Source: Lithobates sylvaticus
Lineage: Eukaryota > Chordata > Amphibia > Anura > Ranidae
DNA: 64,000 nucleotides
Direction of reading: 5' to 3'
Assembly (NCBI GenBank): GCA_028564925.1
Contig: CM053030.1
Span: 3,532,647-3,596,646 of the forward strand
Positions within the stretch are counted from its first letter, which is position 1, and each line of letters starts with the position of its first letter. The notes below the pieces were generated by a model. It saw only the letters and a list, made by a program, of their open reading frames with translations, searched no databases and was not told the DNA's origin. Both the position numbers and the translations under genes were made by a program. Positions 34,690 through 46,609 of the stretch are shown here, piece after piece.

Positions 34690-36840
34690 AAGAGCCAGTA
34701 CTAGTCTTCCAGCCTGATGTCCTGGTGCCAGCCCTCCAGCCTGATGTTCCAGCCTTCCAGCCTGATGTCCTAGCCTTCCAGCCTGACGTCCCAGCCTTCC
34801 AGTCTGATGTCCTGGTGCCAGCCCTCCAGCCTGACGTTCCAGCCTTCCAGTCTGATGTCCTAGCCTTCCAGCCTGACGTCCCAGCCTTCCAGTCTGATGT
34901 TCCGATGCCAGCCTTCCAGCCTGATGTCCCAGCCTTCCAGTCTGATGTCCTGGTGCCGGCCTTCCAGCCTGATGTCTCAGCTTCCCAGTCTGATGACCCG
35001 CTGCCAGTTTTCCAGTCTGATGACCCGCTGCCAGTTTTCCAGTCTGATGACCCGCTGCCAGTTTTCCAGTCTGATGACCCGCTGCCAGTTTTTCAGTCTG
35101 ATGACCCGCTGCCAGTTTTCCAGTCTGATGACCCGCTGCCAGTTTTCCAGTCTGATGACCCGCTGCCAGTTTTCCAGTCTGATGACCCGCTGCCAGTTTT
35201 TCAGTCTGATGACCCGCTGCCAGTTTTCCAGTCTGATGACCCGCTGCCAGTTTTCCAGTCTGATGACCCGCTGCCAGTTTTTCCAGTCTGATGACCCGCT
35301 GCCAGTTTTCCAGTCTGATGACCCGCTGCCAGTTTTCCAGTCTGATGACCCGCTGCCAGTTCTCCAGTCTGATGACCCGCTGCCTGCCTTCCATCCTGAT
35401 GTGCCCGTGTCTGCTGCCCAGCCTGATGTGCCCGTGTCTGCTGCCCAGCCCGAAGTGTTCCTGTCTGCTGCCCAGCCCGAAGCGTTCCTGTCTGCTGCCC
35501 AGCCCGAAGTGTTCCTGTCTGCTGCCCAGCCCGAAGTGTTCCTGTCTGCTGCCCAGCCCGAAGTGTTCCTGTCTGCTGCCCAGCCCGAAGTGTTCCTGTC
35601 TGCTGCCCAGCCCGAAGTGTTCCTGTCTGCTGCCCAGCCCGAAGTGTCCCTGTCTGCTGCCCAGCCTGATGTGCCTGTTCCTGCTGCCCAGCTTGATGTG
35701 CCTGTTCCTGCTGCCCAGCTTGATGTGCCTGTTCCTGCTGCCCAGCTTGATGTGCCTGTTCCTGCTGCCCAGCTTGATGTGCCCGTGCCTGCTGCCCAGC
35801 TTGATGTGCCCGTGCCTGCTGCCCAGCTTGATGTACCCGTACCTGCTGCCCAGCTTGATGTGCCTGTGCCCGCTGCCCAGCTTGATGTGCCCGCTGCCCA
35901 GCTTGATGTGCCCGCTGCCCAGCTTGATGTGCCCGCTGCCCAGCTTGATGTGCCCGTGCCTGCTGCCCAGCTTGATGTGCCCGTGCCTGCTGCCCAGCTT
36001 GATGTGCCCGTGCCCGCTGCCCAGCTTGATGTGCCCGTGCCCGCTGCCCAGCTTGATGTGCCCGCTGCCCAGCTTGATGTGCCCGTGCCCGCTGCCCAGC
36101 TTGATGTGCCCGTGCCAGCTGCCCAGCTTGATGTGCCCGTGCCCGCTGCCCAGCTTGATGTGCCCGTGCCCGCTGCCCAGCTTGATGTGCCTGTGCCCGC
36201 TGCCCAGCTTGATGTGCCCGCTGCCCAGCTTGATGTGCCCGTGCCCGCTGCCCAGCTTGATGTGCCCGCTGCCCAGCTTGATGTGCCCGCTGCCCAGCTT
36301 GATGTGCCCGCTGCCCAGCTTGATGTGCCCGCTGCCCAGCTTGATGTGCCCGTGCCCGCTGCCCAGCCTGAGGTGTTCCTGTCTGCTGCCCAGCCTGAGG
36401 TGTTCCTGTCTGCTGCCCAGCCTGATGAGTTCCTGTCTGCTGTCCAGCCTGATGAGTTCCTGTCTGCTGCCCAGCCTGATGAGTTCCTGTCTGCTGCCCA
36501 GCCTGATGAGTTCCTGTCTGCTGCCCAGCCTGATGAGTTCCTGTCTGCTGCCCGGCCTGATGAGTTCCTGTCTGCTGCCCGGCCTGATGAGTTCCTGTCT
36601 GCTGCCCGGCCTGATGAGTTCCTGTCTGCTGCCCGGCCTGATGAGTTCCTGTCCGCTGCCCAGCCTGATGAGTTCCTGTCCGCTGCCCAGCCTGATGGGT
36701 TCCTGTCCGCTGCCCAGCCTGATGAGTTCCTGTCCGCTGCCCAGCCTGATGAGTTCCTGTCCGCTGCCCAGCTTGATGAGTTCCTGTCCGCTGCCCAGCC
36801 TGATGAGTTCCTGTCCGCTGCCCAGCCTGATGACCCGGAG
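34690..36840 (+). repeat. 27-bp tandem repeats inside the LTR element
   Basis: Three successive 27-bp repeat families occupy the reading region. One encodes units like PVFQSDDPL (34980-35390), the next VPAAQLDVP (about 35660-36360), and the last FLSAAQPDE (about 36370-36830), after a looser FQPDVPA start. All keep nine-codon periodicity. Long frames also open on the other strand and are by-products. Confidence 0.9.
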
Positions 36841-37079
36841 CCTGCTGCCCTGTCTGTTTTTATTTCCAGATCTAAACTTCCAGACCCTGGTGGTGGGGTA
36901 CATGCCCCATTGTCGGACTCGGGTGGCACGCCTCCTAGTAGGTTAAGAGACTCTGGCCAGAGAGCGCAAGGAGGTCTGCCGTCACAGAGAAGACTTTTTT
37001 GGACTCTTCCACTTTTACACGCACTGCCAGATCTAGGACAGAATGGAGTGTCCAGAGGCCACTCCTTAGGGGGGGGAAC

Positions 37080-37826
37080 TGTCAGGAACGGTGCTATTAC
37101 TGGGATCGCCTGCTGGTGTCACTGTTTCCTTTGGCATCAAAGGGTGCAGTTCTGGTGGCCACCAGCAGGGGTCTCCCAGCCGATGGACATTGTCAGGAAT
37201 GGTGTTATTACCTGGATCGCCTGGTGGTGTCACTATTTCCTTCGACACCAAAGGGTGCAGTTCTGGTGGCCACCAGCGGGGGTCTCCCAGCAGACGGACA
37301 TGCCAGCAACCTAGCTGCACCTGTTGTGGATTTGCAGACTATATAAGCCTGTCCCTCACTGAAGCTTAGTGCTTCAGTATTCCTTTCTGTAGCCCTGTCT
37401 TGCCTGTCTGAAACCTGATCCTGGACCTGAAACCTGTACCTGTACCTGTACCTGTAACCTGACCCATTATCTGCTTCCTGCCCTGTCCTGGATGTTGTCC
37501 CCCTTACCTGGTTCCTGAGACCCGTCCCCTGTCTCCTGCCTTGATGTTCCCTTGCTTCCTGTTTCCCCCTTGGTCTCTCCTCCCTGCCTTGTATATATAT
37601 ATGTTCCATTGCTTTGAGGGTATTGTTAGCTAGTTAGTTAGATTAGGGCTTGGGGGTTTGCTGTGTTATTTGTGTTCTTGCTTGTTTGTGGTTGCTGTGT
37701 TCACGTGTGTCTTTATTATTAATAAATATATCTTTATCACTACCTTTTGGAGCCTGATTCCTTTAGTGCAGCCCATCGATCTGTTCACCTGTGTTGGATG
37801 CCTGTGTTTAGGCTCCATCCCTAACA
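37080..37826 (+). repeat. Right LTR
   Basis: It matches the left LTR over its whole 747 bases with no difference found by eye, and ends in CCTAACA just before the GTACT target duplication. Confidence 0.9.
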
Positions 37827-39413
37827 GTACTAAAGCGCTGATAGGAGAATTAAAAATATTAAAAATGTTTTAGAAAACCAAATAAAATAGATAAGATGAC
37901 CAAATGATATGCTGCACCATTAAAGTGTGTCCTACACTTAAAAGAATATGCAAATAAATACTAGAGTATAAATAGTGCGCAATATCAACCTTAGTCTATT
38001 TAGATCAGCAGGTGAGGTTAAAAGACAAATGTCATGGTATAATAAAATATATAAGTGCTTGCGTGACAATCCCAGGTGCACAAAAATATATATAAACTTC
38101 AAGTTACAATGAGGTTGTAACCAGCTTAGTAAATAAATAAATACACAATTTGTTAAAAAATAAATACAATGTGTTTTAAATAAATAAAGTGCTTCAAAAT
38201 GTGAGTAAAAACAAGTATGTGTTATAATGTGTCAAAGAAAGGAAATATCCAGTTTACGCCAGTGATGCATATGGGGATATATAAATACCAAAAGCCAATA
38301 CAGGCTTGACCTGATGGATTAGCTAATTAATTGATGAATTAATGGGTAAACGGCCGCCAGTTAAATATTATATTAAACCCATAGGTGATAGCAGTCCATT
38401 AAATGAGTTAGATAATTAATGAAATAACTCTTCACATCCACTAATGATATCCGGGACACAATTAGAAATGCTAGAACTGAAAAAAAAAAAAGAGAGAAAA
38501 AAGGAAACTTCCCTTTATGCTGGGAATGTGGGGCTTTTTTCCTTTTGGTTCCTCCTGATATCTTGCTCCGGTATGATATAAAAGAGAAAAAGACACAAAC
38601 AAATAAACCATTGCGGAGCGCTCTATTCAACCATCAAACAAAGAAGATCTTTTAGGGGGTTGCCTACAGCTATAGGTACATGTGAGTTGTATAGCTGTAG
38701 GCAACCCCCTAAAAGATCTTCTTTGTTTGATGGTTGAATAGAGCGCTGCGCAATGGTTTTTTGTTTGTGCCTTTTTCTCTTTTATATCATACCGGAGCAA
38801 GATATCAGGAGGAACCAAAAGGAAAAAAGCCCCACATTCCCAGCATAAAGGGAAGTTTCTTTTTTTCTCTTTTTTTTTTTTCAGTTCTAGCATTTCTAAT
38901 TGTGTCCCGGATAGCATTAGTGGGTGTAAAGAGTTATTTCATTAATTATCTAACTCATTTAATGGACTGCTATCACCTATGGGATTAATATAATATTTAA
39001 CTGGCGGCCGTTTACCCAATAATTCATCAATTAATTAGCTAATCCATCAGGTCAAGCCTGTATTGGCTTTTGGTATTTATATATCCCCATATGCATCACT
39101 GGCATAAACTGGATATTTCCTTTCTTTGACACATTATAACACATACTTGTTTTTACTCACATTTTGAAGCACTTTATTTATTTAAAACACATTGTATTTA
39201 CTTTTTTAACACATTGTGTATTTATTTATTTACTAAATTGGTTACAACCTCATTGTAACTTGAAGTTTATATATATTTTTGTGCACCTGGGATTGTCACG
39301 CAAGCACTTATATATTGTACTATACCATGACATTTGTCTTTTAACCTCACCTGCTGATCTAAATAGACTAAGGTTGATATTGCGCACTATTTATACTTTG
39401 GTGATTATAATAA

Positions 39414-40775
39414 AGCTCTATTACAGAGCGAGCTCAGATGGATATTCCATCTCAATGCTACATCTCCCCCTGGCCTAAACAAGGCCTTCAATTTCAAACC
39501 ATATCTCAAAGGGTTTCAATCTGGGTTTTGTGAACTAGATCTATAACCCCTTACATATATACAATCGGCCTTTGTAGTGTAGTGCATTATTTACGTATGT
39601 CACTATTTAACTGCTTATTTTTCGATGCATACTGTGTTACGTCCTTTATCATTACCCTTAATTGCATTGATAAAAATGTGTATTTTCAATGTAACATGTT
39701 TACTGCAACATATATTATGCCATGCCATGTACTTCTGTCTCAGATTTTATTCTATGTTCAATGCCCGATTACGATTATGCTGTAATCCCCCTTTCTACAT
39801 CGCTTCCAATAGGTGGTGGTAACCATACTGTGGACCTGGACTCACATGCACGAGATAACAGCCCCATCCTCTATTAAACTGATGTTTTTGGCCAGAGCAC
39901 ATTGGTATATATACAATTTTTTCCACAGATCTGTTTCTCTAAATATACCTTTAGGCATTTGCTGCGCATGCTCAATTTGGCTGCCCGGCGCGGATAAGAC
40001 AATGCGCATGCGCGGTTTCCATCCCACGCCTGCGCACGTTGCGCTCTCTCCGGGCGCTCACACTCCTTGTGCGCCTTCTGTTTGCGTTCCATCTGAAGCG
40101 CAGACTAGGGGGGAGCATCTGCCCGCGTCGGTGATGTCACGACACTGGACGCGGTCCCGCCCATACGAGGCGGGCCGCGCCCAGCGCCGTCCCGTCTGGG
40201 ATCTCTTTAGGGGACATACACACAGCTACCTCAGCTGTTTCCCCTGCTGTACTGACCTATCAACAAGCCAGTTACTTGGAAACGTCACTACTTGGCGCCC
40301 ATACACAGCTGCAAACAATCTTCATACCCAATACAAATAGCAGGCAATGGCGGGGATAGACACACCAATTCCCTGCTGGCGCTTCGAGACGTCTATACCT
40401 ACACTTCCTGTGAGTCAGGTAATATACCGCTATACTCTTTACTATTATTTTATACCCCTCAGCCTGGTCTATACTCTATGACCCGCTGACTCTAACATTA
40501 GTCAAACTTCTTAATTTATTTCAGCTCTCTACAAATTTTGGTCACAGGCCCTCAGGCCACGGGACATTAACCTGTGCCCTGCCAGAGATCTTGCAGCCAC
40601 CTGAGCCCTCAGCAGTCTACTGCCTTGCCACAAGGCAACGTTCTTTGCTTTTATCAGCACAGATACTCTACTTGTGCACACATCTACCATTTAAACACCA
40701 TACTTGGTTCCCCAAACTAGGGCTGGGACTGACCCCTTGCTTTGCATGTGAGTACCACATCCACACAATGCTAAC
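39414..40775. other. Continuation of the Penelope-like element, 3' part
   Basis: After the insert, the C-terminal endonuclease-side sequence of the Penelope-like element continues to about 39545. About 1.2 kb of non-coding sequence follows, including a GC-rich stretch with GCGCATGCGC-type motifs near 39965-40190. No separate gene is seen. Confidence 0.5.
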
Positions 40776-42438
40776 CAGTGATGTAAGTAACTGAGTTAAA
40801 ATAAACTGAGTTACGTAACGCAGTTACTTTAGAGGGTAACTAGTAATCTAACTGATTACTTTTCCCCTCATGGTAACTCAGTTCCCATTACTTTGGCTTA
40901 GTTACCCCAATTACATCTACCACCACTAGATGGCAGTAGTGTAATTCCGGTGTCCTGCCGAAAAAGTTCCCCCGCCGGATAAGGACCCCCTGTACTGTGC
41001 AGGCGCAGGGCTTGCGCAGTACGAAGGACTACGGAGCTTCCGAAAATTGCCGAACCTAAACAGCTCTGAGTGAACTCTACACCGCGCAGGCGCAGTTAAC
41101 ATGTAATTGTACGAGGCGATGCCGCACGCTCCTGATGCTCGTGCTACTCTGCAAGGGGCGTCTATCGCGTAAGTAAGGGGCGGGTCTAGTATAACTGTAA
41201 CCAAGGGGCGCATTTATTATTGTTGTTGTTATATATCGAGCTCCGCCCATTAATTTAACATTCGCCCTCTTCTGTAGCCATCCGCCCCTTACACCCGGGC
41301 TTGACAAATTTGCTTGGAATCTAGGAGCCAGCTAAAAAAGTTAGGAGCCAGGTTTTTCTTTTTAACGACAACGACTGACAGGTGGCACTGGGCACCGTAG
41401 GACGTCCTCCCAGAACCTTCCTCCTGCGCGCCCCATGGGGCACGCACTCGGGAACATCCGTGACCGCCAGGTCCCGAGGACCCGGCGCATTGTGGTAAAC
41501 GAACGCCGATAGCGGCCGTTTACCACGTGATCGCTCTGTCAAATGACGGTGCGATTACATGTACACAAACCGGCGTCACGTCATGACGCTGGTTCCTCCC
41601 TCCCCTCTCTGTATCGATCAGTACAGTGAGAGGGGAGAAGCTGAGAGGGGGAGAGATGGGACCAGCGCTGTGGGCTGGATGTGTAGTGCCCACAGCGCTG
41701 GTCAGTGACAGCTACACTGCCAGCACTGTGCAATACTCTGCCAATACATTTTAATAGAAACAAAGAATTATTATTTTTTTTTTTTTTACAAAAAATTCAT
41801 TTGGGTACAGTGTTGCATGACTGAGAAATTGTCATTCAAAGTGTCAGAGCACAGAAAGCTGAAAAGTGCCCAGTGGTTAACTTTGCATTAGCATTAAGAG
41901 GTGTTGCAATACCAACGGCCACCACAAGATGGCGTCATAGAAGGATTTCAGAAGGCCGCAAAGCCGCGGCCTAAATTTCTGGCCAGCGCGGCCCGATGCA
42001 ATCGCGCGGCAGGGGTCGGTGTCCACAGGTTGACACAGTACCGCAGCTGTGTCGCCCCAGGCGCCAGGACCCCAATTCTAGGCGCAATTGCGCCCGGGCG
42101 ACTAGGGTTTGTCGAGGCCTGCCTTACACGATATAATAATAATAGACCCACCCCTTGCTTACACGCTATAACAGATCTGCCCCTTGGTTAGAGTAATAAT
42201 AGAGCAGCCCCTTGGTTACACCATATATAACAATAATAATAAATGCGCCCCTTGGTTACAGTAATACTAGACCCGCCCCTTAGTTGCACGTATAGAATAT
42301 TTAAAAAAATTCAGTTACTTTGCTGCGTAACTAATTACTTTTCCAATGTAGTATCTGAGTTACTAACGCAATTACTTTTTGGGAGAAGTAATTTATAACT
42401 TAACTAATTACTTTTTTAAAGTAAGATGACCAACACTG
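40776..42438. mobile_element. hAT-type element with AGTAACT-rich ends
   Basis: It begins CAGTGATGTAAGTAACTGAG and ends AAGATGACCAACACTG. The flanks ATGCTAAC (40768-40775) and ATGGTAAC (42439-42446) match at 7 of 8 bases, fitting an older hAT insertion. Inside are repeats of CGCCCCTTGGTTACA. A further segment (about 41300-41882) ends GTGCCCAGTGGTTAA, like the right end of the TTAA element at 54017-55132, so another insertion is probably nested here. No transposase. Confidence 0.8.
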
Positions 42439-42548
42439 ATGGTAACAACAAGCTGATCTATGGCAATATAACCAACCATGTTTACTTCTATGTACTAATG
42501 TTTATCTATTCACACATTATAGATGTGAAATCACAGGATACTTAACTG

Positions 42549-42583
42549 CCTTTGAAAAAGGACTACAGTCCGAAACATGTCGG
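42549..42583 (+). ncRNA. Hammerhead-ribozyme-like motif in the Penelope-like element
   Basis: The stretch folds as follows. Stem I pairs TGCC (42547-42550) with GGCA (42582-42585). A TTTGAAAAA strand stands in the place of the CUGANGA core. Stem II is GGAC-TACA-GTCC (42560-42571). GAA then precedes a two-pair stem III AC/GT and a cleavage-site C at 42581 (GAAACATGTC). Penelope-like elements are known to carry hammerheads with very short stem III. The first core strand is off consensus, so this copy is probably inactive. Confidence 0.5.
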
Positions 42584-42953
42584 CATCTTCCTAGACCACA
42601 GTTGTACCGCAAGTCATTTTGCAAACGTCATCATATGTATATGTTTATATGGTCAAACTGTATATGTTCCATGTATGCCTGACCTGACTGAATATCTGTA
42701 TATCTTTATTTGCTATTTTGGGTCTTTACTGCCCTAAATAAAATCTACCCTAATTTTGAACTGCATATACCTCTCTATGTCTATCTATTGAAGCATCCCC
42801 TAGGGGTATTGGCTGTGTACATGCACACTAGGCCTACAGCATAATTTCTGTGTTCAATTACAAGGGATGCGATAGACTACCCAGACTCTATCACTACCTG
42901 CCCAATCTTTTTCTTGGTGGTGGTGTAAGAGTTGCTTCCAAGTTCTGGTAACT

Positions 42954-43630
42954 GAAGGGCTGTCTTTAAGGCAGGACAAAAGGGGCAGCTGCCCTGGGCC
43001 CTGTCATTGTTGTGGGCCCCAAAGCAGCTGCCTCATGCGTGCCAACTATCCTGGTTTAAATTCCCTTGTCCTGTGCTGTGTCCCAATATCTCAGTGTGAA
43101 GTGAATGCTGCCCAGCTCTGCCCTATTGTTGTGCACCTGCAGACCCTGTGGTTACATGTAAATAACCATCATTGATATATAAATGCTTCTATTACATTAG
43201 TGGTCAGTGTAAACCCCTATTACATCGGTGGCCAGTGTTGAAACTCCTCTTTATATTGGTAGTCGTTAAAAAAATCAGCATTGCCATTGATCACACCCTC
43301 CCCTTTGCCCAGCACTGCCACTGATCCCAGGGGTTGTAGGATCTCTAGAAGTTCTGTGTCTATTAATGGGTCCCCTCACCACCCCAGTACATGGTGTGCA
43401 GGCAGTGAAGAAATGATATGCAGTAACCTCTAGCAACCAATCAGTGAGTCGTAGTGTGTGCTGTGACCTCTAGCAACCAGTCAGTGAGCAGTATTGATGT
43501 ACAGTAATCTCTAGAAACCAATCAACAAGCAGAAATCATGTGCTGTAACCTATAGCAACTAATCAGTGAGCCGTAATGTGTGCTGTGACCTCTAGCAACC
43601 AGTCAGTAAGTGGTAATGATACACTGTAAT
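42954..43630. mobile_element. Diverged or truncated copy of the CAGGGCC hAT
   Basis: From AGGGCTGTCTTTAAGGCAGG the sequence parallels 30762-31300 (GGGGCAGCTGCCCTGGGCCC, then CTCTAGCAACCAGTCAGTGA repeats). The right end and target duplication are not found. Confidence 0.7.
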
Positions 43631-44800
43631 CAGAGACCAAGGATGTGTTGCATGAGACCACTGGACTTTAAAAAGGGTCCCAAAAATGAAGGGACCCTTT
43701 ACAAATCAATGCTGCCTCTACTGACCGCTGGGGCCCAAGCAAGGCCGCTGATAAGGCAGCACAGCCGGCGCTCCTGCACCGGGCTTGGGGTCCCATCAGC
43801 TCAAAAGGGGGGCCCCGGCACTTGCCAAGCAGGAGCGCCGGCTGTGCTGCCTTGTGGCTCTTGTGGATTCCTCTGCTGGCTTTCTCATTGGTTCTAATAT
43901 CTGCCCCTTCCACCTGCTGTCTGGGCAACCCCCCCCCCCCCCCCACACAGTACTTCCGGCTTCCCTCCTCTCCTCCCCCACCAGCATCTGCGGGCACCTA
44001 GAGATCACTTCAGGGTGGAGAGCAAGGGCAAGGGCGCGGTAAATATGTCCTATTTACCAGTCCCTTCCTTTCCTGAATGAACACAGTGAGCCATCAGTAC
44101 TGATCGCTCCTGTGTCCATTCATAACTGAAGCATTGTACACAGTGTTTGTGAATGAACAGGAAGCTGCTCAGCACAGAACACTTCCTATTCATTCACTGT
44201 CCAGAGCAGCTGAGGCTGCAGAGAAAGGGACTGGGGAATCTGTGTCCTCAGTCCCCTTCTTTGTCTCAAAAGTGAGACTTTAGAGGTCTGTTTAGACTCC
44301 TGATATCTCACCAAAGCCCCCCAATAGGACAAAAATAATAATAATAATAATAAAAAAAATGAAGGGCTTTTGTTAATGTGCTTTGCTCTCTGGAGAGCTG
44401 TCAGCATTTGGTTCGCTGATTTAACCCCACGCTAATACACTGCAAACAGTGCAGGGCCAAGGTCACCTAGAGCCCAGGATGAGCATTACGTGTCAGCAAG
44501 AATCCCCCCCCTGATCCCCCCAAAAAATGTGGTACTAATCTGCATCAATGCACAATCTTTGCCCCCTTCATCCCACAAATTCCCCCAGCACAATCCCCCC
44601 CTCCAAAAAAAGACACTTCTCCTAGCACAAATCCTCCACCCCTCAAATTTCCCCTCCTAGTATACACCCCCCTCGACTCTAAATCCCCCCCCCCCCTAGC
44701 ACAAACACCCCCCAAAATCATCCCTACTAGAACAAATTTCCTCCTCCCTCTACTATATCACCTCTTCTAGCACAACCCCCCCCCCCAAATTCCTCCTCCC
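43631..44800. other. Repeat-derived, C-rich sequence without a gene
   Basis: It holds a perfect 24-bp inverted repeat (43753-43776 and 43830-43853, AAGGCAGCACAGCCGGCGCT...), a poly-C run at 43929-43943, an ATA run near 44337, and a C-rich degenerate tract from 44490 to 44795. No coding region is supported. Confidence 0.45.
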
Positions 44801-45371
44801 ATGTCATATTGCATGAGTGTGATGTCATATTGTATGAGTGTGATGTCATATTGTATGGGTGTGATGTCATATTGTATGGGTGTGATGTCATATTGTATCG
44901 GTGTGATGTCATATTGTATCGGTGTGATGTCATATTGTATGAGTGTGATGTCATATTGTATCGGTGTGATGTCATATTGTATGAGTGAGATGTCATATTG
45001 TATCGGTGTGATGTCATATTGTATCGGTGTGATGTCATATTGTATGAGTGTGATGTCATATTGTATCAGTGTGATGTCATATTGTATCGGTGTGATGTCA
45101 TATTGTATGAGTGTGATGTCATATTGTATCAGTGTGATGTCATATTGTATCGGTGTGATGTCATATTGTATGAGTGTGATGTCATATTGTATCGGTGTGA
45201 TGTCATATTGTATCGGTGTGATGTCATATTGTATCAGTGTGATGTCATATTGTATCGGTGTGATGTCATATTGTATGAGTGTGATGTCATATTGTATCGG
45301 TGTGATGTCATATTGTATCGGTGTGATGTCATATTGTATCGGTGTGATGTCATATTGTATCGGTGTGATGT
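44801..45371. repeat. 21-bp minisatellite, about 27 copies
   Basis: The unit is ATGTCATATTGTATCGGTGT plus G, with TATGAGTG, TATCAGTG and TATGGGTG variants. The period of 21 gives long but meaningless open frames. Confidence 0.95.
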
Positions 45372-45595
45372 TATGATTGACCCTGGTGATAGTTTGTATC
45401 CCTGTCCCTGTATATTGTGTATTGGTGTGATGATATGATTGGATTCCAGTGATAGTCTATATGATGGTGATGAATGATGTGATGTGGAGGAATCTTTGTA
45501 TTTATTATTAATTATGTGTTTGTTTTGCATTTGTGTTGTTATTTAGTATGAATGTTTTGCTTTCTGTGATTATTGTATCAGTGAGATCAGTGTGA

Positions 45596-46068
45596 TGTTA
45601 CATTGTATGATATGACGTTATATTATATATCGGTGTGATGTTATATTGTATCATATGATGATATATTATGTATCGGTGTGATGTTACATTGTATGATATA
45701 TTATATATCGGCGTGATGTTACATTGTATAATATGACGTTATATTATATATCGGTGTGATGTTACATTGTATAATATGATGTTATATTATATATTGGTGT
45801 GATGTTACATTGTATCATATGATGATATATTATGTATTGGTGTGATGTTACATTGTATCATATGATGATATATTATGTATCGGTGTGATGTTATATTGTA
45901 TCATATGATGATATATTATGTATCGGTGTGATGTTATATTGTATCATATGATGATATATTATGTATCGGTGTGATGTTATATTGTATCATATGATGTTAT
46001 ATTATGTATCGGTGTGATGTTACATTGTATAATATGATGATATATTATGTATCGGTGTGATGTTATTT
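45596..46068. repeat. About 40-43-bp repeat related to the 21-bp array
   Basis: Units of GATGTTATATTGTATCATAT and GATGATATATTATGTATCGG followed by TGT alternate about 11 times. The shared GATGT-ATATTGTATC core shows descent from, or common origin with, the 21-bp array to its left. Confidence 0.85.
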
Positions 46069-46609
46069 GTATATTTTGTTGGGTGTTTTCTGCTCTGTAC
46101 CTCAGTGATCGGCCATGTTCCTCTCCCAGGGTGGAATGAACCATTGAGTGGGGGGAGGGGACTCACATTGCTCATTCTGGTCTGTTCTGGGTGTGATCGG
46201 AGGATTCCCCCCCCCCCCCCCTCTGATGTGTGGAATGGTAGAGTCCAATGGGCAGAGCTGTTCAGTAACCCTTTCCTCCCCAGTAGTGTGAAGGGGGAGG
46301 GGGAGGGGTGTACACAGGACACAATCAGGTCTTTCCTGCTCTCAGTATTGAATTCTGGGTGAAGATTTGCCTCCCCCATACCATACAATCACATCTGTGC
46401 AATCCGTGCCACAGATCCCGACCTTCCTGGGAACGATGAAGCTGGAAAATGCTCATAACTCCAATAAATTCCCAGCATGCCGGACAATCTCAGCGATCTC
46501 CTGGCTGACTGCGATCGTTTTCTACAGGACTAAAATGTATTTTTTTCACAGGATTTTCAGATCTTTATGTACTTTTTAAAGTTACAAAAGTCAAATAATT
46601 GGGCCCCAT
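46069..46609. other. Apparently unique stretch
   Basis: There is a poly-C run near 46207 and no frame longer than about 120 codons. I see no gene or terminal repeats. Confidence 0.35.

Larger units (their letters stand above)
33068..37826 (+). mobile_element. Non-autonomous LTR retrotransposon with tandem-repeat gag-like ORF
   Basis: Two 747-bp LTRs bound the element, with a 5-bp duplication GTACT at 33063-33067 and 37827-37831. A purine-rich tract (AGGGGGGGGAAC) stands directly before the right LTR. The internal region opens with a gag-like frame from about 33849 (EDILYLSLLALEERDLCYQT) and then passes into about 2.1 kb of 27-bp repeats. No protease, reverse transcriptase, integrase or envelope sequence is seen, so it is non-autonomous. 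Family is not recognised. The LTRs look identical by eye, so it is young. It is nested in a palindromic element inside a Penelope-like element. Confidence 0.88.
33051..39399. mobile_element. Palindromic element (710-bp arms) inserted in the Penelope-like element
   Basis: The insert is flanked by a 14-bp direct repeat GGTGATTATAATAA (33037-33050 and 39400-39413). Leaving out the LTR element nested in it, about 1.6 kb remains, of which 37965-38674 and 38690-39397 form a near-perfect inverted repeat with a 15-base centre. No coding sequence is seen. A 14-bp duplication suggests insertion by a retrotransposition-like route; the family is not recognised. Confidence 0.75.
31698..42913 (+). mobile_element. 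Penelope-like retroelement, 5'-truncated, with inverted 175-bp ends and nested insertions
   Basis: Reverse-transcriptase sequence from about 31873 shows GVAMGTCCAPAYANLYLG and the YIDD box. After it comes a GIY-YIG-type endonuclease segment (ECECGCFYVGKTKLPFW, near 32850-32900). This order is typical of Penelope-like elements. A 175-bp segment at 31698-31872 recurs inverted at 42673-42847, like the inverted terminal part often found on such elements. The whole is flanked by a 15-bp duplication TTGGTGGTGGTGTAA (31683-31697 and 42914-42928). The coding part is broken by several changes and by a large insertion; the element continues at 39414. A hAT is inserted at 40776-42438. Confidence 0.85.

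Noticed and set aside
34630-36929. Minus-strand frames of 757 and 650 codons
   Set aside because: Antisense by-products of the 27-bp repeats in the LTR element.
43753-43853. miRNA-like hairpin from the 24-bp inverted repeat
   Set aside because: The arms are separated by 53 bases of C/G-rich sequence in a repeat-derived region; nothing specific supports a precursor.
44801-45438. Cys-rich MSYCIGV repeat protein
   Set aside because: Artefact of the 21-bp array; adjacent degenerate repeats lack the frame.
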